Assembly (NCBI GenBank): GCA_029261925.1
Contig: JAJDAJ010000059.1
Span: 1-55,976, forward strand
Direction of reading: 5' to 3'
Origin: Deltaproteobacteria bacterium
GTDB lineage: Bacteria; Myxococcota_A; UBA9160; SZUA-336
Length of the DNA stretch: 55,976 nt
Shown: positions 18,550-27,961 of the stretch, one piece after another
Position numbering within the stretch: the first letter of the stretch is position 1
Layout: each line of letters starts with the position of its first letter
Notes under the pieces: generated by a model
Seen by the model: the letters and a program-made list of their open reading frames with translations, nothing else
Databases searched by the model: none
Told to the model about the DNA's origin: nothing
Position numbers and translations under genes: made by a program

Positions 18550-19283
18550 GATCCGCCCCGCGCCTGCGCACCCGTGCGTCCGAAGCGTCGCTCGCGCTGC
18601 TGGTACAGGCGTACCGCCTCGCGCAGCTCGTCGGGGCCGAAGTCCGGCCAGAGGGCCTCGCTGATCCACAGCTCGGTGTACACGAGCTGCCAGGGCAGGA
18701 AGTTCGAGATGCGGTGCTCGCCGCCCGTGCGGATCAGCAGGTCGGGATCGGGAACGTCCGGCGCGTACATTCGCGCGCCCAGCGTCTTCTCCTCGATCGC
18801 GTCGGGCTCGAGGTGACCGCTGGCCACGTCGCGCGCGAGCGAGCGGACCGCGTCGACGATCTCGGTGCGCCCGCCGTAGCTCAGCGCGAACGTCAGCCGC
18901 ATGTCGCTGCCCTGCTCGGTGCTGCGCTCGACCTCGCGGATCGCCTCGACCAGATCGGCGTCGAGCATGTCGAGCCGGCCGATCGCGCGCACGCGGATAC
19001 CCTTGGCCGCCAGCTCGTCGCGCTCGCGCCGCAGGTAGCGACGCAGCAGAGACATGATGGCGTCGACCTCGTCGGACGGCCGGCCCCAGTTCTCCATCGA
19101 GAACGCGTACACGGTCACGCTGCTCACGCCCAGCTCGAGGGCGGCCTCGATCACGTCGCGCATGACCTCGGTGCCACGGCGGTGGCCCTCGTTGCGCGGC
19201 AGCCCACGACTCTCCGCCCAGCGGCCGTTGCCGTCGGGAATGATCGCGATGTGGCGCGGGATGTTCTCCTCGGGGCCGCTCAT
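18546..19283 (-). CDS. uppS: Isoprenyl (undecaprenyl diphosphate) synthase
   Basis: A 245-aa cis-prenyltransferase that makes the C55 carrier lipid for peptidoglycan and LPS. IIPDGNGRWAESRGLPR holds the catalytic Asp and diphosphate-binding Arg. VYAFSMENWGRP, LSYGGRTEIVDA and the C-terminal DLLIRTGGEHRISNFLPWQ follow in canonical order. ATG at 19283 lies 4 bp beyond the frr stop. Confidence 0.96.
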   Translation of the reverse strand: MSGPEENIPRHIAIIPDGNGRWAESRGLPRNEGHRRGTEVMRDVIEAALELGVSSVTVYAFSMENWGRPSDEVDAIMSLLRRYLRRERDELAAKGIRVRAIGRLDMLDADLVEAIREVERSTEQGSDMRLTFALSYGGRTEIVDAVRSLARDVASGHLEPDAIEEKTLGARMYAPDVPDPDLLIRTGGEHRISNFLPWQLVYTELWISEALWPDFGPDELREAVRLYQQRERRFGRTGAQARGGS

Positions 19284-19287
19284 CGAA

Positions 19288-19854
19288 TCAGACCGTCATG
19301 ATCTCCTGCTCCTTGGCGTCGGAGAGCTCGTCGATCCGGGCGCAGTGCCTGTCGGTCAGGTCCTGGACCGTCTTCTGACCGCGGCGCGAGGCGTCCTCGT
19401 CGACCTCCTTGGCCTTCTCCATCTCCTTGAGCATGGCGATCGAGTCGCGACGATGACCGCGCACGCTCTGCTTGTGCGACTCCGAGATCTTCTTGACCTG
19501 CTTGACCAGCTCGCGGCGGCGCTCCTCGGTCAGCTCCGGCACCGGGATGCGGATCAGCTTGCCGTCGTTGTTCGGCGTGAAACCGAGGTCGGCCTTGAGG
19601 ATGGCGCGCTCGATGTCGGCGAGGCTGCCGGCGTCGAACGGCTGGACGGTCATCAGCCGCGGCTCGGGAACGCCGATCGTCGCGAGCTTCTGGAGCGGCG
19701 TCGCGGCACCGTAGTAGTCCACCTGGACCGAGTCGAGCAGGGCCGGGTTGGCGCGGCCGGTGCGGATGCGCGAGGCCTCGTCCTGGAAGTTCTCGACCGA
19801 CTTCTCCATCTGCTCCTTGCAGTCGCTCAGGACCAGATCGACCTCTTCGCTCAT
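19288..19854 (-). CDS. frr: Ribosome recycling factor
   Basis: A 188-aa protein of standard length and start, which splits post-termination ribosomes with EF-G. IRTGRANPALLDSVQVDYYG and the C-terminal DELSDAKEQEIMTV are typical. It follows pyrH by 27 nt in the classic rpsB-tsf-pyrH-frr operon. Confidence 0.97.
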   Translation of the reverse strand: MSEEVDLVLSDCKEQMEKSVENFQDEASRIRTGRANPALLDSVQVDYYGAATPLQKLATIGVPEPRLMTVQPFDAGSLADIERAILKADLGFTPNNDGKLIRIPVPELTEERRRELVKQVKKISESHKQSVRGHRRDSIAMLKEMEKAKEVDEDASRRGQKTVQDLTDRHCARIDELSDAKEQEIMTV

Positions 19855-19881
19855 GGCTGACCTCCGCTGCTGCCGGGACTA

Positions 19882-20595
19882 TCAGGCCTCTACGCGCGTC
19901 CCCAGGGCCTCGCCGCGAACCACGCGCTCCACGTTTCCCTGCACGCTCATGTTGAACACCACGATCGGCATCTTGTTGTCGCGGCACAGCGAGATCGCGG
20001 TGCCGTCCATGACTCCCAGGTTCTGCTGCAGGAAGTCGGCGTAGGTCACGCGATCGAAGAGCCGCGCCTCGGGGTGCTTCTCGGGATCCGCGTCGTAGAC
20101 GCCGTCCACGCGCGTGCCCTTCAGCAGCACCTCGGCGCCGATCTCCATCGAGCGCAGGGCGGCGCCCGTGTCCGTGGTGAAGAACGGCTGCCCGGTGCCG
20201 GCCGCGAAGATCACGATGCGGCCCTTCTCGATGTGCCGCATGGCGCGCCGCCGGATGTGCGGCTCGGCGACCTGGTTGATCTCGATCGCGGAGAGCACCC
20301 GCGTGTCGGCGCCGTGACGCTCCAGCGCGTCCTGCAGCGCCAGCGCGTTCATCACGCTGGCCAGCATGCCCATGTGGTCGGCGGTGGCGCGGCTGATGCC
20401 CTCGGACGAGGCGCTGATGCCGCGGATGATGTTGCCCCCGCCGCAGACGATGCCGACCTCGACCCCCAGCGCGGCCACACCCGCGATCTCGCGCGCGGTC
20501 TGCTGGATGGCGGTCGGGCTGATCCCGAAGCCCTGCTCGCCGGCCAGGCTCTGGCCGGAGATCTTGAGCAGCACGCGGCGATAGGCGGGGTTCAT
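19882..20595 (-). CDS. pyrH: UMP kinase
   Basis: A 237-aa amino-acid-kinase-fold enzyme that phosphorylates [22 protein letters not shown] is the phosphate-binding N-terminus, [10 protein letters not shown] the nucleotide loop, and [20 protein letters not shown] the UMP-binding region. The SLAG loop has GQSLAG where many have GEALAG. It lies 6 nt downstream of tsf. Confidence 0.97.
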   Translation of the reverse strand: MNPAYRRVLLKISGQSLAGEQGFGISPTAIQQTAREIAGVAALGVEVGIVCGGGNIIRGISASSEGISRATADHMGMLASVMNALALQDALERHGADTRVLSAIEINQVAEPHIRRRAMRHIEKGRIVIFAAGTGQPFFTTDTGAALRSMEIGAEVLLKGTRVDGVYDADPEKHPEARLFDRVTYADFLQQNLGVMDGTAISLCRDNKMPIVVFNMSVQGNVERVVRGEALGTRVEA

Positions 20596-20601
20596 CGGCC
20601 C

Positions 20602-21441
20602 TCAGTCGACGCCGAGCTGCAGGCGACGGAACGCGGTCACCTCCGCACCGGCGGCCTTCGCGGCCTTGCCCACGGTGGTGTCCGGGTCCATCACGAGCTG
20701 CTGCTCGAGCAGGACGACCTCCTTGAAGAACTTGTTCAGCCGGCCCTCGACCATCTTGTCGATGATCTCGGCGGGCTTGCCCTCGCCCTCGGCCTGCTTG
20801 CGCAGCACCTCGCGCTCCTGCTCGACCAGATCGGCCGCCAGGTCGCCGCGCGAGAGACTCTGGGGGGCCATGGCCGCGACGTGCATGCTCACGTTGTGGG
20901 CGAGCTGGCTCGCGGCCTCGCCCGACCCGCTCACCTGCGTGAGCACGCCGATCTTGCCGCCGGCGTGCACGTAGCTCGCCACCGCACCCTCGCCGGCCAC
21001 CTCGAGCCGCGCGAAGCGGCCCAGGCCCATGTTCTCGCCGAGCTTGCCGATCATGGCCTTCAGCCGCTCCGACACCGGCCCCTCGGGAGTCTCCATCGCG
21101 GCCAGGGCGGCGTCGTCGGCGGGCTCCTTCTCGCAGACCAGCGCCGCGAGCGCGTCGCTGAAGGCCACGAACTCGTCGGTCTTGGCCACGAAGTCGGTCT
21201 CGCAGGCCACCTCGACCAGCGCACCGGTCTTGCCGTCGGCCGAGACCGCAGCAGCGATCCGTCCCTCGGACGTCGCCCGGCCCGCCTTCTTGTCGGCCTT
21301 GGCGATGCCGCGCTCGCGCAGCAGCCGCGCCGCCTGATCGAGATCGCCGCCGGCCTCGGTCAGCGCCTTCTTGCAGTCCATCATTCCGCCGCCGGTCCGC
21401 TCGCGCAGCTCCTTGACCAGCCCTGCCGTGATCGCCGCCAC
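20602..21441 (-). CDS. tsf: Translation elongation factor Ts
   Basis: A 279-aa guanine-nucleotide exchange factor for EF-Tu. LRERTGGGMMDCKKAL is the N-terminal UBA-like signature, and VEVACETDFVAKTDEF contains the TDF motif that displaces the EF-Tu Mg2+ site. The frame begins at GTG (21439-21441), giving V-AAITAGLVKELR, with GGAAGGAGAGGCAG just upstream as the ribosome site. Confidence 0.97.
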   Translation of the reverse strand: MAAITAGLVKELRERTGGGMMDCKKALTEAGGDLDQAARLLRERGIAKADKKAGRATSEGRIAAAVSADGKTGALVEVACETDFVAKTDEFVAFSDALAALVCEKEPADDAALAAMETPEGPVSERLKAMIGKLGENMGLGRFARLEVAGEGAVASYVHAGGKIGVLTQVSGSGEAASQLAHNVSMHVAAMAPQSLSRGDLAADLVEQEREVLRKQAEGEGKPAEIIDKMVEGRLNKFFKEVVLLEQQLVMDPDTTVGKAAKAAGAEVTAFRRLQLGVD

Positions 21442-21476
21442 CTGCCTCTCCTTCCTGCTTCCGGATCCGCGACCGC

Positions 21477-22493
21477 TCAGGCCTCGGGACTCTTCTCGAC
21501 CGCGGCCGCCTCGGGAGCAGCGCCCTCGGCCGGTGCCTCGGCGGGCGCGTCGACCGCGGGGGCGGCCGGGTCACCCGCGGGGGCGGCCTGGGGCGTCGCG
21601 CCCGGCTTGTCGGTCTCGACCTCCGTGCGCGCCTGCTGTGCCATGCGCTCCATGCGCGCGGAGCGCCGTGCGGGCTGCGTGATCTCGACCACGCGCTTGC
21701 CCGGCGCCGGGCGCTCCTCTGCCCTCTCGACGGGCTTCGCGCGATCCTGCTCGACCACGCGCGCCTGGAACAGCTCGGCACCCATGCGGCACGCGTCGGC
21801 AAAGGCGCCCGTGTACAGGCGAATCGCACGGATCGCGTCGTCGTTGCCCGGGATCGCGAAATCGATGCCGGTCGGATCGCAGTTCGAGTCGACCACCGCG
21901 ATCAGCGGGATTCCCAGGCGCCGTGCCTCGAGGACCGCGATCGCCTCGCGCTTGATGTCCACGACGAGCATCGCGTCGGGCAGCTTCTCCATGTCGACGA
22001 TGCCCTCGAACGCCTTGTGCAGCTTGAGCTGCTCGCGGCTCAGGCGCGAGAGCTCCTTCTTGCTCAGGTGTGCCGAGCGCTCGGGATCGACGAAGATCTC
22101 GTTGAGCTCCTTGTACCGCTCCACGCCGCGCCGGATCGTGCGGAAGTTCGTCATCATCCCGCCCAGCCAGCGGCGGTGCACGAACGGCATGCCGCAGGAC
22201 TGCGCCGCCTCGGCGATCTGATCCTGGGCCTGGCGCTTGGTGGCCACGAACAGCATCCGGCCGCCGCGCGCCACGGTCTCGGTCACGAACTCCAGCGCCT
22301 CGCGCAGGCGAGGCAGCGTCTTCTGGAGGTCGATGATGTGGATGCCGTTGCGCTCGCCGTAGAGGAACGGCTTCATCGCGGGGTGCCAGCGGCGGGTCTG
22401 GTGACCGAAGTGGCAGCCGGCATCGACCAGCGCGCGCATCGAGACGTCAGTCGCCTCCAGCGCGGCCTCGGGGGCAGCGGGCTCGGTGGACAT
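21477..22493 (-). CDS. rpsB: 30S ribosomal protein S2 with acidic/Ala-Pro C-terminal extension
   Basis: A 338-aa protein. The S2 core runs from about residue 15 ([20 protein letters not shown]) to about 235; [12 protein letters not shown] and [20 protein letters not shown] are family motifs. About 100 further residues, rich in Ala, Pro and Glu, form a low-complexity tail not found in E. coli S2. ATG at 22491-22493 has AAGGA 7 nt upstream; the frame is open further upstream without similarity. It is the first gene of the translation operon. Confidence 0.96.
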   Translation of the reverse strand: MSTEPAAPEAALEATDVSMRALVDAGCHFGHQTRRWHPAMKPFLYGERNGIHIIDLQKTLPRLREALEFVTETVARGGRMLFVATKRQAQDQIAEAAQSCGMPFVHRRWLGGMMTNFRTIRRGVERYKELNEIFVDPERSAHLSKKELSRLSREQLKLHKAFEGIVDMEKLPDAMLVVDIKREAIAVLEARRLGIPLIAVVDSNCDPTGIDFAIPGNDDAIRAIRLYTGAFADACRMGAELFQARVVEQDRAKPVERAEERPAPGKRVVEITQPARRSARMERMAQQARTEVETDKPGATPQAAPAGDPAAPAVDAPAEAPAEGAAPEAAAVEKSPEA

Positions 22494-22512
22494 ACGAGGT
22501 CCTTCTCTTTTC

Positions 22513-22530
22513 GACCGCGCGAGCGCGGTC
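22513..22530 (-). promoter_or_regulatory. Hairpin in the rpsB leader next to the ribosome site
   Basis: A 7-bp stem, GACCGCG/CGCGGTC with loop CGAG on the plus strand, ends about 20 nt before the rpsB start, just ahead of AGAAGGA. S2 represses its own operon through leader RNA in E. coli, so this is a candidate site. The equivalence is inference. Confidence 0.4.
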
Positions 22531-22639
22531 CCGGGTTGATCCTCCGCCCCCCGGTCGCGTCGCGGATCGGGTCCGGACGCGCCGCTGCTCATCAGCCCTC
22601 GGGGCCACCCGGAGCAGGCGGGGCGTGTGACTGGGCCGG

Positions 22640-22668
22640 TTTGTAGCAGAGGCGCGCCCTGTCCTCAA
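22640..22668 (-). promoter_or_regulatory. Sigma-70-type promoter of rpsB operon
   Basis: On the minus strand TTGAGG (22663-22668) and TACAAA (22640-22645) are separated by exactly 17 bp. They lie about 147 nt upstream of the rpsB start and just downstream of the end of the phosphatase gene's divergent neighbour gap. Both hexamers are 4/6 matches to consensus. Confidence 0.55.
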
Positions 22669-22683
22669 GCCAAGCCCCTGGAA

Positions 22684-23385
22684 TCACGGGAAATTCGCGC
22701 GCTCCGGGGGCTCCAGGTCCGCCATGTGCTCCACCCGGTTGAAGCTGCGCAGGGTCCAGACCCGGCTACCGGCGATCGGCAGCGTGGCGATCCGCGAGAT
22801 CCCGCACCAGACGGTCGAGAAGCGCACGTAGGCCCAGGGGATCGGGTCGATCCCCAGCAGGTGCGAGAGGATCACCGCATTGGTGCCCTCGTGCGCCACG
22901 ATCAGGATCCGGCGCGCGGGGTCCGCAAGCTGCCAGAGCCGGTGGGCGCCGTCGGCGTGCACCTCGGCCCCGTGAGGGCCCGTGAGCAGCGACTCGATGC
23001 CCGAGCTCACGCGCTCGTAGAAGTGGCGAAAGGACTCGCCCCCCGCCCCCGCCGACTCCCACCAGCGCTCCAGGTCGCGTCCCCGGGCCCTGCGGAAGAA
23101 GGCCTGGACCTCCTCGCTGGTCGAGCCCTCGAGCGACGGCAGGCGCAGCTCCGCGAGCCAGGACTGCACCTCGGGCTCGAGCCCCAGCGTGGCGGCGATC
23201 GGCGCCGCGGTGGCCCGCGCTCGCTCGAGCGGACTGACGTAGACGTGATCGAAGTGATCGCCGGCCAGCGCCCTGGCGGTGGCGGCGGCCTGCGCGGTCC
23301 CGTACGGCGTCAGTGCGGGCTGATCCACGGCCCGGCCACCGGGCTCCCAGTCGGGCTGCGCGTGTCGAACCAGGACGATGTCCAC
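22684..23385 (-). CDS. Histidine phosphatase family protein (phosphoglycerate-mutase-like)
   Basis: A 233-aa protein. The N-terminal VDIVLVRHAQPDWE contains the RHG-type motif with the catalytic histidine (here RHA). SPLERARATAAPIA has the second phosphate-binding Arg, and LIVAHEGTNAVIL holds the second His. GTG at 23385 is the start. The substrate is unknown. It stops 16 nt upstream of the rpsB promoter and may be the last gene of a transcript that starts above the TonB receptor or argJ. Confidence 0.88.
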   Translation of the reverse strand: MDIVLVRHAQPDWEPGGRAVDQPALTPYGTAQAAATARALAGDHFDHVYVSPLERARATAAPIAATLGLEPEVQSWLAELRLPSLEGSTSEEVQAFFRRARGRDLERWWESAGAGGESFRHFYERVSSGIESLLTGPHGAEVHADGAHRLWQLADPARRILIVAHEGTNAVILSHLLGIDPIPWAYVRFSTVWCGISRIATLPIAGSRVWTLRSFNRVEHMADLEPPERANFP

Positions 23386-23403
23386 GCGCGGGAGTGTAGG
23401 AAG

Positions 23404-25968
23404 CTAGTAGCGGAAGCCCACCCGCACGCCGTAGAAGCGCGGCTCACCGTACCAGGCCAGCGGCGGCGAGCCGAAGGTGCGCGGGCCGACGAGGATGTTC
23501 TGGATCACGTCCTCGTTCTCGATGTTATTGACGAAGGCCTCGACCTCCCAGCGCTCCTCCACGCTGGTCCACACGAGCTTGAGGTCCGTCTTGTGGTACG
23601 CGGGCTGCTTGTCGAACTCGCGGTTGAAGACGCGGTAAAAGGTCTTGTCCTGCCAGGAGAACTGCACGCGCGGCGTCAGCGTGCCGAAGCGACCGATCGG
23701 GACGTCGTACTCGGCGCTGATGTTCCACTTGAGCTTCGGCGAGCGCGAGAGTGCGTTGCCGCTGAAGTCGTCGAGCCCATCTTTGTCCCCGAGCCCCGAG
23801 CAGAGCGGCAGGCTGAAGTCGCCGGGCACGTTCGAGATGCAGCGCGCGTCGCCGGGGAACGGCAGGCCCCTGCGCTCTCGCTCCTGGCGCTCCCGGAGGC
23901 GCTCCTTCTGGAAGTCACTGCCGAGCGCGGCCGTGTCGAGCGAGAAGTAGTCGATGGTCTCGGTGTCGATGAACGACACCAGTCCCTGGAGGCGCAGGCC
24001 CGCGATCGGCTCGGAGCGGAGCTCCAGCTCCCAGCCCCACATCCGCGTGTCGCTGTTCTCGGTGCGGATCTTCGTGCCGTCGAGCAGCGCCAGCTGCATG
24101 TTCTCGTAGGCGTAGAAGAAGCCCTCGAGGTTGACCTGCAGCCTGCGGTCGAAGAACTCGCTCTTCGTGCCCAGGGTGTATGCCCAGATCTGCTCGGGCT
24201 TGTACGTCCCCACGCCGCCGCTCGAGAAGCCGCCCGACTTGAAGCCGCGGTCGATGCCGGCGTAGATGAGCTGGTCGTCGAAGAAGCCGATGTCCCAGAG
24301 CGGGCGCCACTCGACCCGGGCGCCCCACATGGTGCCGCGCTCCGTCAGGCCGCACTCGGGGACGACCGGCGGGCTGCCGTCCAGCTGCCGCCCGTACTCG
24401 ACGCCGGGGCCGACGTTCTCGACCTGCGCCCGGGGGATGCACGCCTCGAAGCGATTGACGTCGCGCCGCAGCAGCCAGCTCTTCTTGACGTCCTTGATCC
24501 AGCGACCGCCGAGACTGAAAGTCAGGTTCTCGGAGAAGTGGTACGCGCCGTGGATCGCCGCGCCGTAGCTCTTGTTCTCCACGGTCTGCTCGGTGTCGAG
24601 ACTGCGCGGGTCGTCCGGGCTGGGCGACTGGTTCAGCGAGTCGCCGGTCTGCCGCATGAAGAAGAAGCTCGTCTGCCAGTCCAGGCGCTCCGCGAGGTTC
24701 CCGCCCCACTGGAGCTCTGCCGAGTGCTCGCCGACCACGCTGGTACTGAACAGCGGGAAGAACGCCAGGTCCACGCTGTCGAAGTCCCAGGCGAAGCTCG
24801 TCTCGGTGCGCTGGTAGCCGCCGAGCAGCTTGAGTCGCGTCTCGCCGAGCAGCGGCATCTCCGGCACGTCGATGTCGACCTTGCCAGTGAATCCCCAGTA
24901 GCGGTCGTCCTGCGCCGAGGAGCGATCGGCCGCGATCTCGCGCGGGTCGGTCTCCTCGGGGACGGGGTCGTGGAAGATCGGCCCCAGGAACCGGTTCGTG
25001 ACGGGATCGAAGCCGCCCCCCAGCCGGCAGGCGGCCTGCACCGGCATGCTCGAGCTGAACCCGGGCGCCACGAAGCCGCTGCCCGGGCACGGGTTCTCGT
25101 TGAGGACCGGCACGATGTCGGCCTGCGGGCCGTTGCCCGTCTCCTTGAAGTAGTTGTAGCCCAGCACGATGTCGACGGCGTCGGTGGGCGTGAAGCGCAG
25201 CTTCGTGCGGATGCCGAAGTTGTCCAGGTCGAAGGGATCGCGACTGTCGCTGAAATTGATGTTGTCCAGGTATCCGTCGCGATCCTCGTAGAAGGCGGCA
25301 AAGCGCAGCGCGAGCTGCTCGCCCAGCGGGATATTGACCATTCCCCGGCTGCGCACGCGGTCGTAGTTCCCGAACAGGACGTCGCCGTTGACCTCGTACT
25401 CGTGGCTCGGATCGTTGGTCACCACGTGGATCGCGCCCGAGGTGGAGTTCTTGCCGCCCAGGAGACCCTGGGGGCCGCGCCGGACCTCGATCGCCTGGAC
25501 GTCGAAGAAGGCCACGCGCGCGGCCGCGGGTCGCCCGTAGTTGATGCCGTCCACGTGAAAGGCCACGCCCGGCTCTCCCGTGAGACTCGCGTTCTCGGTG
25601 CCGACACCCCGCAGCGTGATGATCGCGTTCTGGCCCTGCTGGCCCACGTGCAGGCCGGGCACGTTGAGGGCCAGACCGTCCACGTTCGAGATGTTCATCT
25701 TGTCCAGATCGGCGGCACCGAAGGCGGTGATGGCCTGCGCCTCATCCTGGACGTCGGTCACGTCGAGCTGCTCACCGACGATCGCGATCGCCTCGACGCC
25801 CTGGGGGCTCTCCTCCTCCGGCAGGATCGGCTCGAGCTCGATCCCGCTGGCGCTCGCCTCGATGCCGCCAGCGGCATCTTCCTGCGCGCTGGCGGGGACG
25901 GAGAGCGCGAGCAGCGCGGCACTGACCCACACTGCCGCCGCGCGCCGGGCGTGCCGACGATCGTGCAT
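23404..25968 (-). CDS. TonB-dependent outer-membrane receptor
   Basis: An 854-aa protein with signal peptide ending VPASAQ (about residue 29), then an acidic linker. A plug domain of about residues 60-190 includes TLRGVGTENASLTGEPGVAF and VRRGPQGLLGGKNSTSGAIH. A long beta-barrel ends in GEPRFYGVRVGFRY, with the C-terminal aromatic needed for outer-membrane insertion. The chosen start is ATG at 25966-25968; the frame is open further upstream without signal-peptide sense. The plug resembles the large receptor group found in hydrophobic-compound degraders, but the substrate is not readable. The next upstream gene encodes a secreted Cys-rich protein, with a hairpin between. Confidence 0.93.
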   Translation of the reverse strand: MHDRRHARRAAAVWVSAALLALSVPASAQEDAAGGIEASASGIELEPILPEEESPQGVEAIAIVGEQLDVTDVQDEAQAITAFGAADLDKMNISNVDGLALNVPGLHVGQQGQNAIITLRGVGTENASLTGEPGVAFHVDGINYGRPAAARVAFFDVQAIEVRRGPQGLLGGKNSTSGAIHVVTNDPSHEYEVNGDVLFGNYDRVRSRGMVNIPLGEQLALRFAAFYEDRDGYLDNINFSDSRDPFDLDNFGIRTKLRFTPTDAVDIVLGYNYFKETGNGPQADIVPVLNENPCPGSGFVAPGFSSSMPVQAACRLGGGFDPVTNRFLGPIFHDPVPEETDPREIAADRSSAQDDRYWGFTGKVDIDVPEMPLLGETRLKLLGGYQRTETSFAWDFDSVDLAFFPLFSTSVVGEHSAELQWGGNLAERLDWQTSFFFMRQTGDSLNQSPSPDDPRSLDTEQTVENKSYGAAIHGAYHFSENLTFSLGGRWIKDVKKSWLLRRDVNRFEACIPRAQVENVGPGVEYGRQLDGSPPVVPECGLTERGTMWGARVEWRPLWDIGFFDDQLIYAGIDRGFKSGGFSSGGVGTYKPEQIWAYTLGTKSEFFDRRLQVNLEGFFYAYENMQLALLDGTKIRTENSDTRMWGWELELRSEPIAGLRLQGLVSFIDTETIDYFSLDTAALGSDFQKERLRERQERERRGLPFPGDARCISNVPGDFSLPLCSGLGDKDGLDDFSGNALSRSPKLKWNISAEYDVPIGRFGTLTPRVQFSWQDKTFYRVFNREFDKQPAYHKTDLKLVWTSVEERWEVEAFVNNIENEDVIQNILVGPRTFGSPPLAWYGEPRFYGVRVGFRY

Positions 25969-25999
25969 CCTGGTGATCCTCAAAGCGTTGATGTGAAGC

Positions 26000-26030
26000 G
26001 GGGGGCTGGCGCGCGTGGCGCCAGCCCCCC
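26000..26030 (-). terminator. 13-bp GC hairpin between Cys-rich protein and TonB receptor genes
   Basis: GGGGGGCTGGCGC pairs perfectly with GCGCCAGCCCCCC around a 5-nt loop. It lies 39 nt beyond the stop of the upstream gene and 32 nt before the receptor start. No T-run follows on the minus strand, so it could be a partial terminator or mRNA-stabilising stem. Confidence 0.5.
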
Positions 26031-26068
26031 GGATCGCACTCAGCCGGGGACCGGGAGCCTCCGGCAGC

Positions 26069-27784
26069 TCACGGCTCGAGCTGGCAGCTGGCGTCGCAGC
26101 CGTCACCCGCGACCGTGTTGCCGTCGTCGCACTCCTCCGGGTCGGTCAGGCTGCGCTGCTGGACCCCATCCCCGCACACGGCCGGGTGCCGCATGTTGGT
26201 GCCGACCACGGGCACCGGCGGGGTGAAGAGGTCGCCGTTGATGGCGAGGATGTCCGCGACGTTGCACGCGTCATCGTCGTTGGTGTCGCAGGTCGGGTTG
26301 GTCAGGCGGTCGTTGCCCTGCGTGACCGTCCCCTCGCCCGGATCGACGAAGATGAACGTGTTGGCCTGCAGGATGTCGGACACGTTGAGCTGCCCGTCCT
26401 GCGTGGCGTCGCCCGGCTGGCACTGGTCGCCGCGGCCGTCGCCGTTGGTGTCGATGAACGGATCCACCTCGGAGAAGAACGGGCAGAGGTCCACGGCCGT
26501 ATCCTCGACGCCGTCGCAGTCCAGATCGGGCCGCAGCGACGACAGGAAGTTCGACACGCCGCAGTCCGGACCCGGGTCGCCGTTCTCGGGGTAGAACACG
26601 GCGATCGAGCAGTTCTCGTTCGGCGTGCCGTTGAAGATGAACGGTGCCGTGTTGCAGGTGTTCCCGTTCGGATCGCCGGTGCCCAGCACGTCGTTGGGCT
26701 GGAAGCGCCAGCCGCCGTCGCGCAGGTCGCATGCGCCCCCGACACCGAAGGTCACGCACTCGTTTCCGCTCTCGTCCGCGTCGTCCTCGTCGCAGCCGAC
26801 CGTGCGGTCGTTCACGCAGTGACCCTGGCGGTTCGTGCCCAGGGGCACGAAGTCTAGGTCCTGGCGGAACGGGGTCCCGGGCCCGCCCTCGAAGACCCAG
26901 ACGGCCATGTTGCGCGTCTCGAAGGCCAGCGGCGAGGTGTCGGTGAGAGCCGGATAGGCGCTCAGGTTCGCGCCCTCGCAGGCCGCGCCGCCGAGATTGT
27001 CGTTGCAGCACAGGCCGCTGCTGCCGCCGCCGTTCCACACCGAGAACCAGCGGATGAACTCCACGGCGTCGCCGAGGCGGTGCCCCACCGGCGTGACGAA
27101 GCGCGCGCCCACGGCCGACAGGCCGCCCGCGGTCGAGGTCGCGATGAAGATCGGACCCAGGTTGATGAAGCCGCCCATGCCGTCCGGGGAGAAGATGGTG
27201 GTGACGGTCGTGCGCGGCGCGCCGAAGAGCGTCGGCAGCAGGCCCGCCGCCACGTCGCCGGGATTGCCTCCGACCCCGTCGACATCGGTCGCGACCTCGA
27301 CCGGGCAGCTCGCCGGCGGGTTGGTGGCCGCGTCGCTCGGGTCGAAGGTGTCAGGGTCCCACTCGGCCGGGATGCAGCCGATCTGCTCGCGGAGGCGAAC
27401 CTGACCGAGCATCGATGAGAAGCCGCGCTCGGTGCCGCAGCGGTCGTCGCCCGGAAGACCGGTGCCCTTGCTGTAGATGTAGCTGCTGCCATCCGCGGGG
27501 CCTCCCGCCGCGAAGTCCGCGAGCGAGTGCTTGAGCGGATTGACCGCCTCGGGCACGATCAGGTACGAGCCACCCGCGCTGTCCCCGGGTGCCGGCGTCG
27601 GGTTGTCCACGACGCCCAGGCCATACAGATCGACCCGGCAGTCGACGCCGCCTTCGCCACACTCGAACGTCCCGGTGCACTGCCCGATGCCCGAGCAGGT
27701 CGGCAGCTGCGCGTGCGCGGTGCCTGCACCTGCGACGAGCAGCAGCGCCAGCGCGATCGCGCCAGCCAGCTTCGTGATCTCCAT
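26069..27784 (-). CDS. Secreted protein with TSP3/dockerin-like Ca repeats and a Myxococcus Cys-rich repeat
   Basis: A 571-aa protein; ATG at 27782-27784 has GGAGGGA just upstream. The signal peptide ends GTAHAQ (about residue 25). The middle (about 30-400) is Gly/Pro/Asp-rich with many Cys and no domain I recognise. Near 430-520, Asp-rich loops such as DTNGDGRGDQCQPGD and NDDDACNVADILAING look like thrombospondin type 3 and dockerin-like calcium loops. The C-terminal 35 residues (CGDGVQQ to CDASCQLEP) match the DUF4215/Myxococcus cysteine-rich repeat, common in extracellular proteins of deltaproteobacteria. There is no LPXTG-like or MYXO-CTERM anchor after it. It may be surface-bound and could work with the TonB receptor downstream. 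Confidence 0.82.
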   Translation of the reverse strand: MEITKLAGAIALALLLVAGAGTAHAQLPTCSGIGQCTGTFECGEGGVDCRVDLYGLGVVDNPTPAPGDSAGGSYLIVPEAVNPLKHSLADFAAGGPADGSSYIYSKGTGLPGDDRCGTERGFSSMLGQVRLREQIGCIPAEWDPDTFDPSDAATNPPASCPVEVATDVDGVGGNPGDVAAGLLPTLFGAPRTTVTTIFSPDGMGGFINLGPIFIATSTAGGLSAVGARFVTPVGHRLGDAVEFIRWFSVWNGGGSSGLCCNDNLGGAACEGANLSAYPALTDTSPLAFETRNMAVWVFEGGPGTPFRQDLDFVPLGTNRQGHCVNDRTVGCDEDDADESGNECVTFGVGGACDLRDGGWRFQPNDVLGTGDPNGNTCNTAPFIFNGTPNENCSIAVFYPENGDPGPDCGVSNFLSSLRPDLDCDGVEDTAVDLCPFFSEVDPFIDTNGDGRGDQCQPGDATQDGQLNVSDILQANTFIFVDPGEGTVTQGNDRLTNPTCDTNDDDACNVADILAINGDLFTPPVPVVGTNMRHPAVCGDGVQQRSLTDPEECDDGNTVAGDGCDASCQLEP

Positions 27785-27961
27785 GACTCCCTCCAGGTTG
27801 CGCCTTCGCAAGAGAACTCCGTGCCCGGCACAGGGGTGTCGTGACTCGATCACCGCCGGGGATCTCAGGCTCCTACGGATCCCGCCCCGGGGTCAACACA
27901 AAAAACTGACATCCAGTGCCGTAAGGCCCCGCCAGCTCGGGACATTCGGCCCGGCGGGCGC

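Noticed and set aside
27890..27920. argJ terminator at a T6 run
   Set aside because: The stem before it is only ACTG/CAGT (4 bp), too weak for a Rho-independent terminator.
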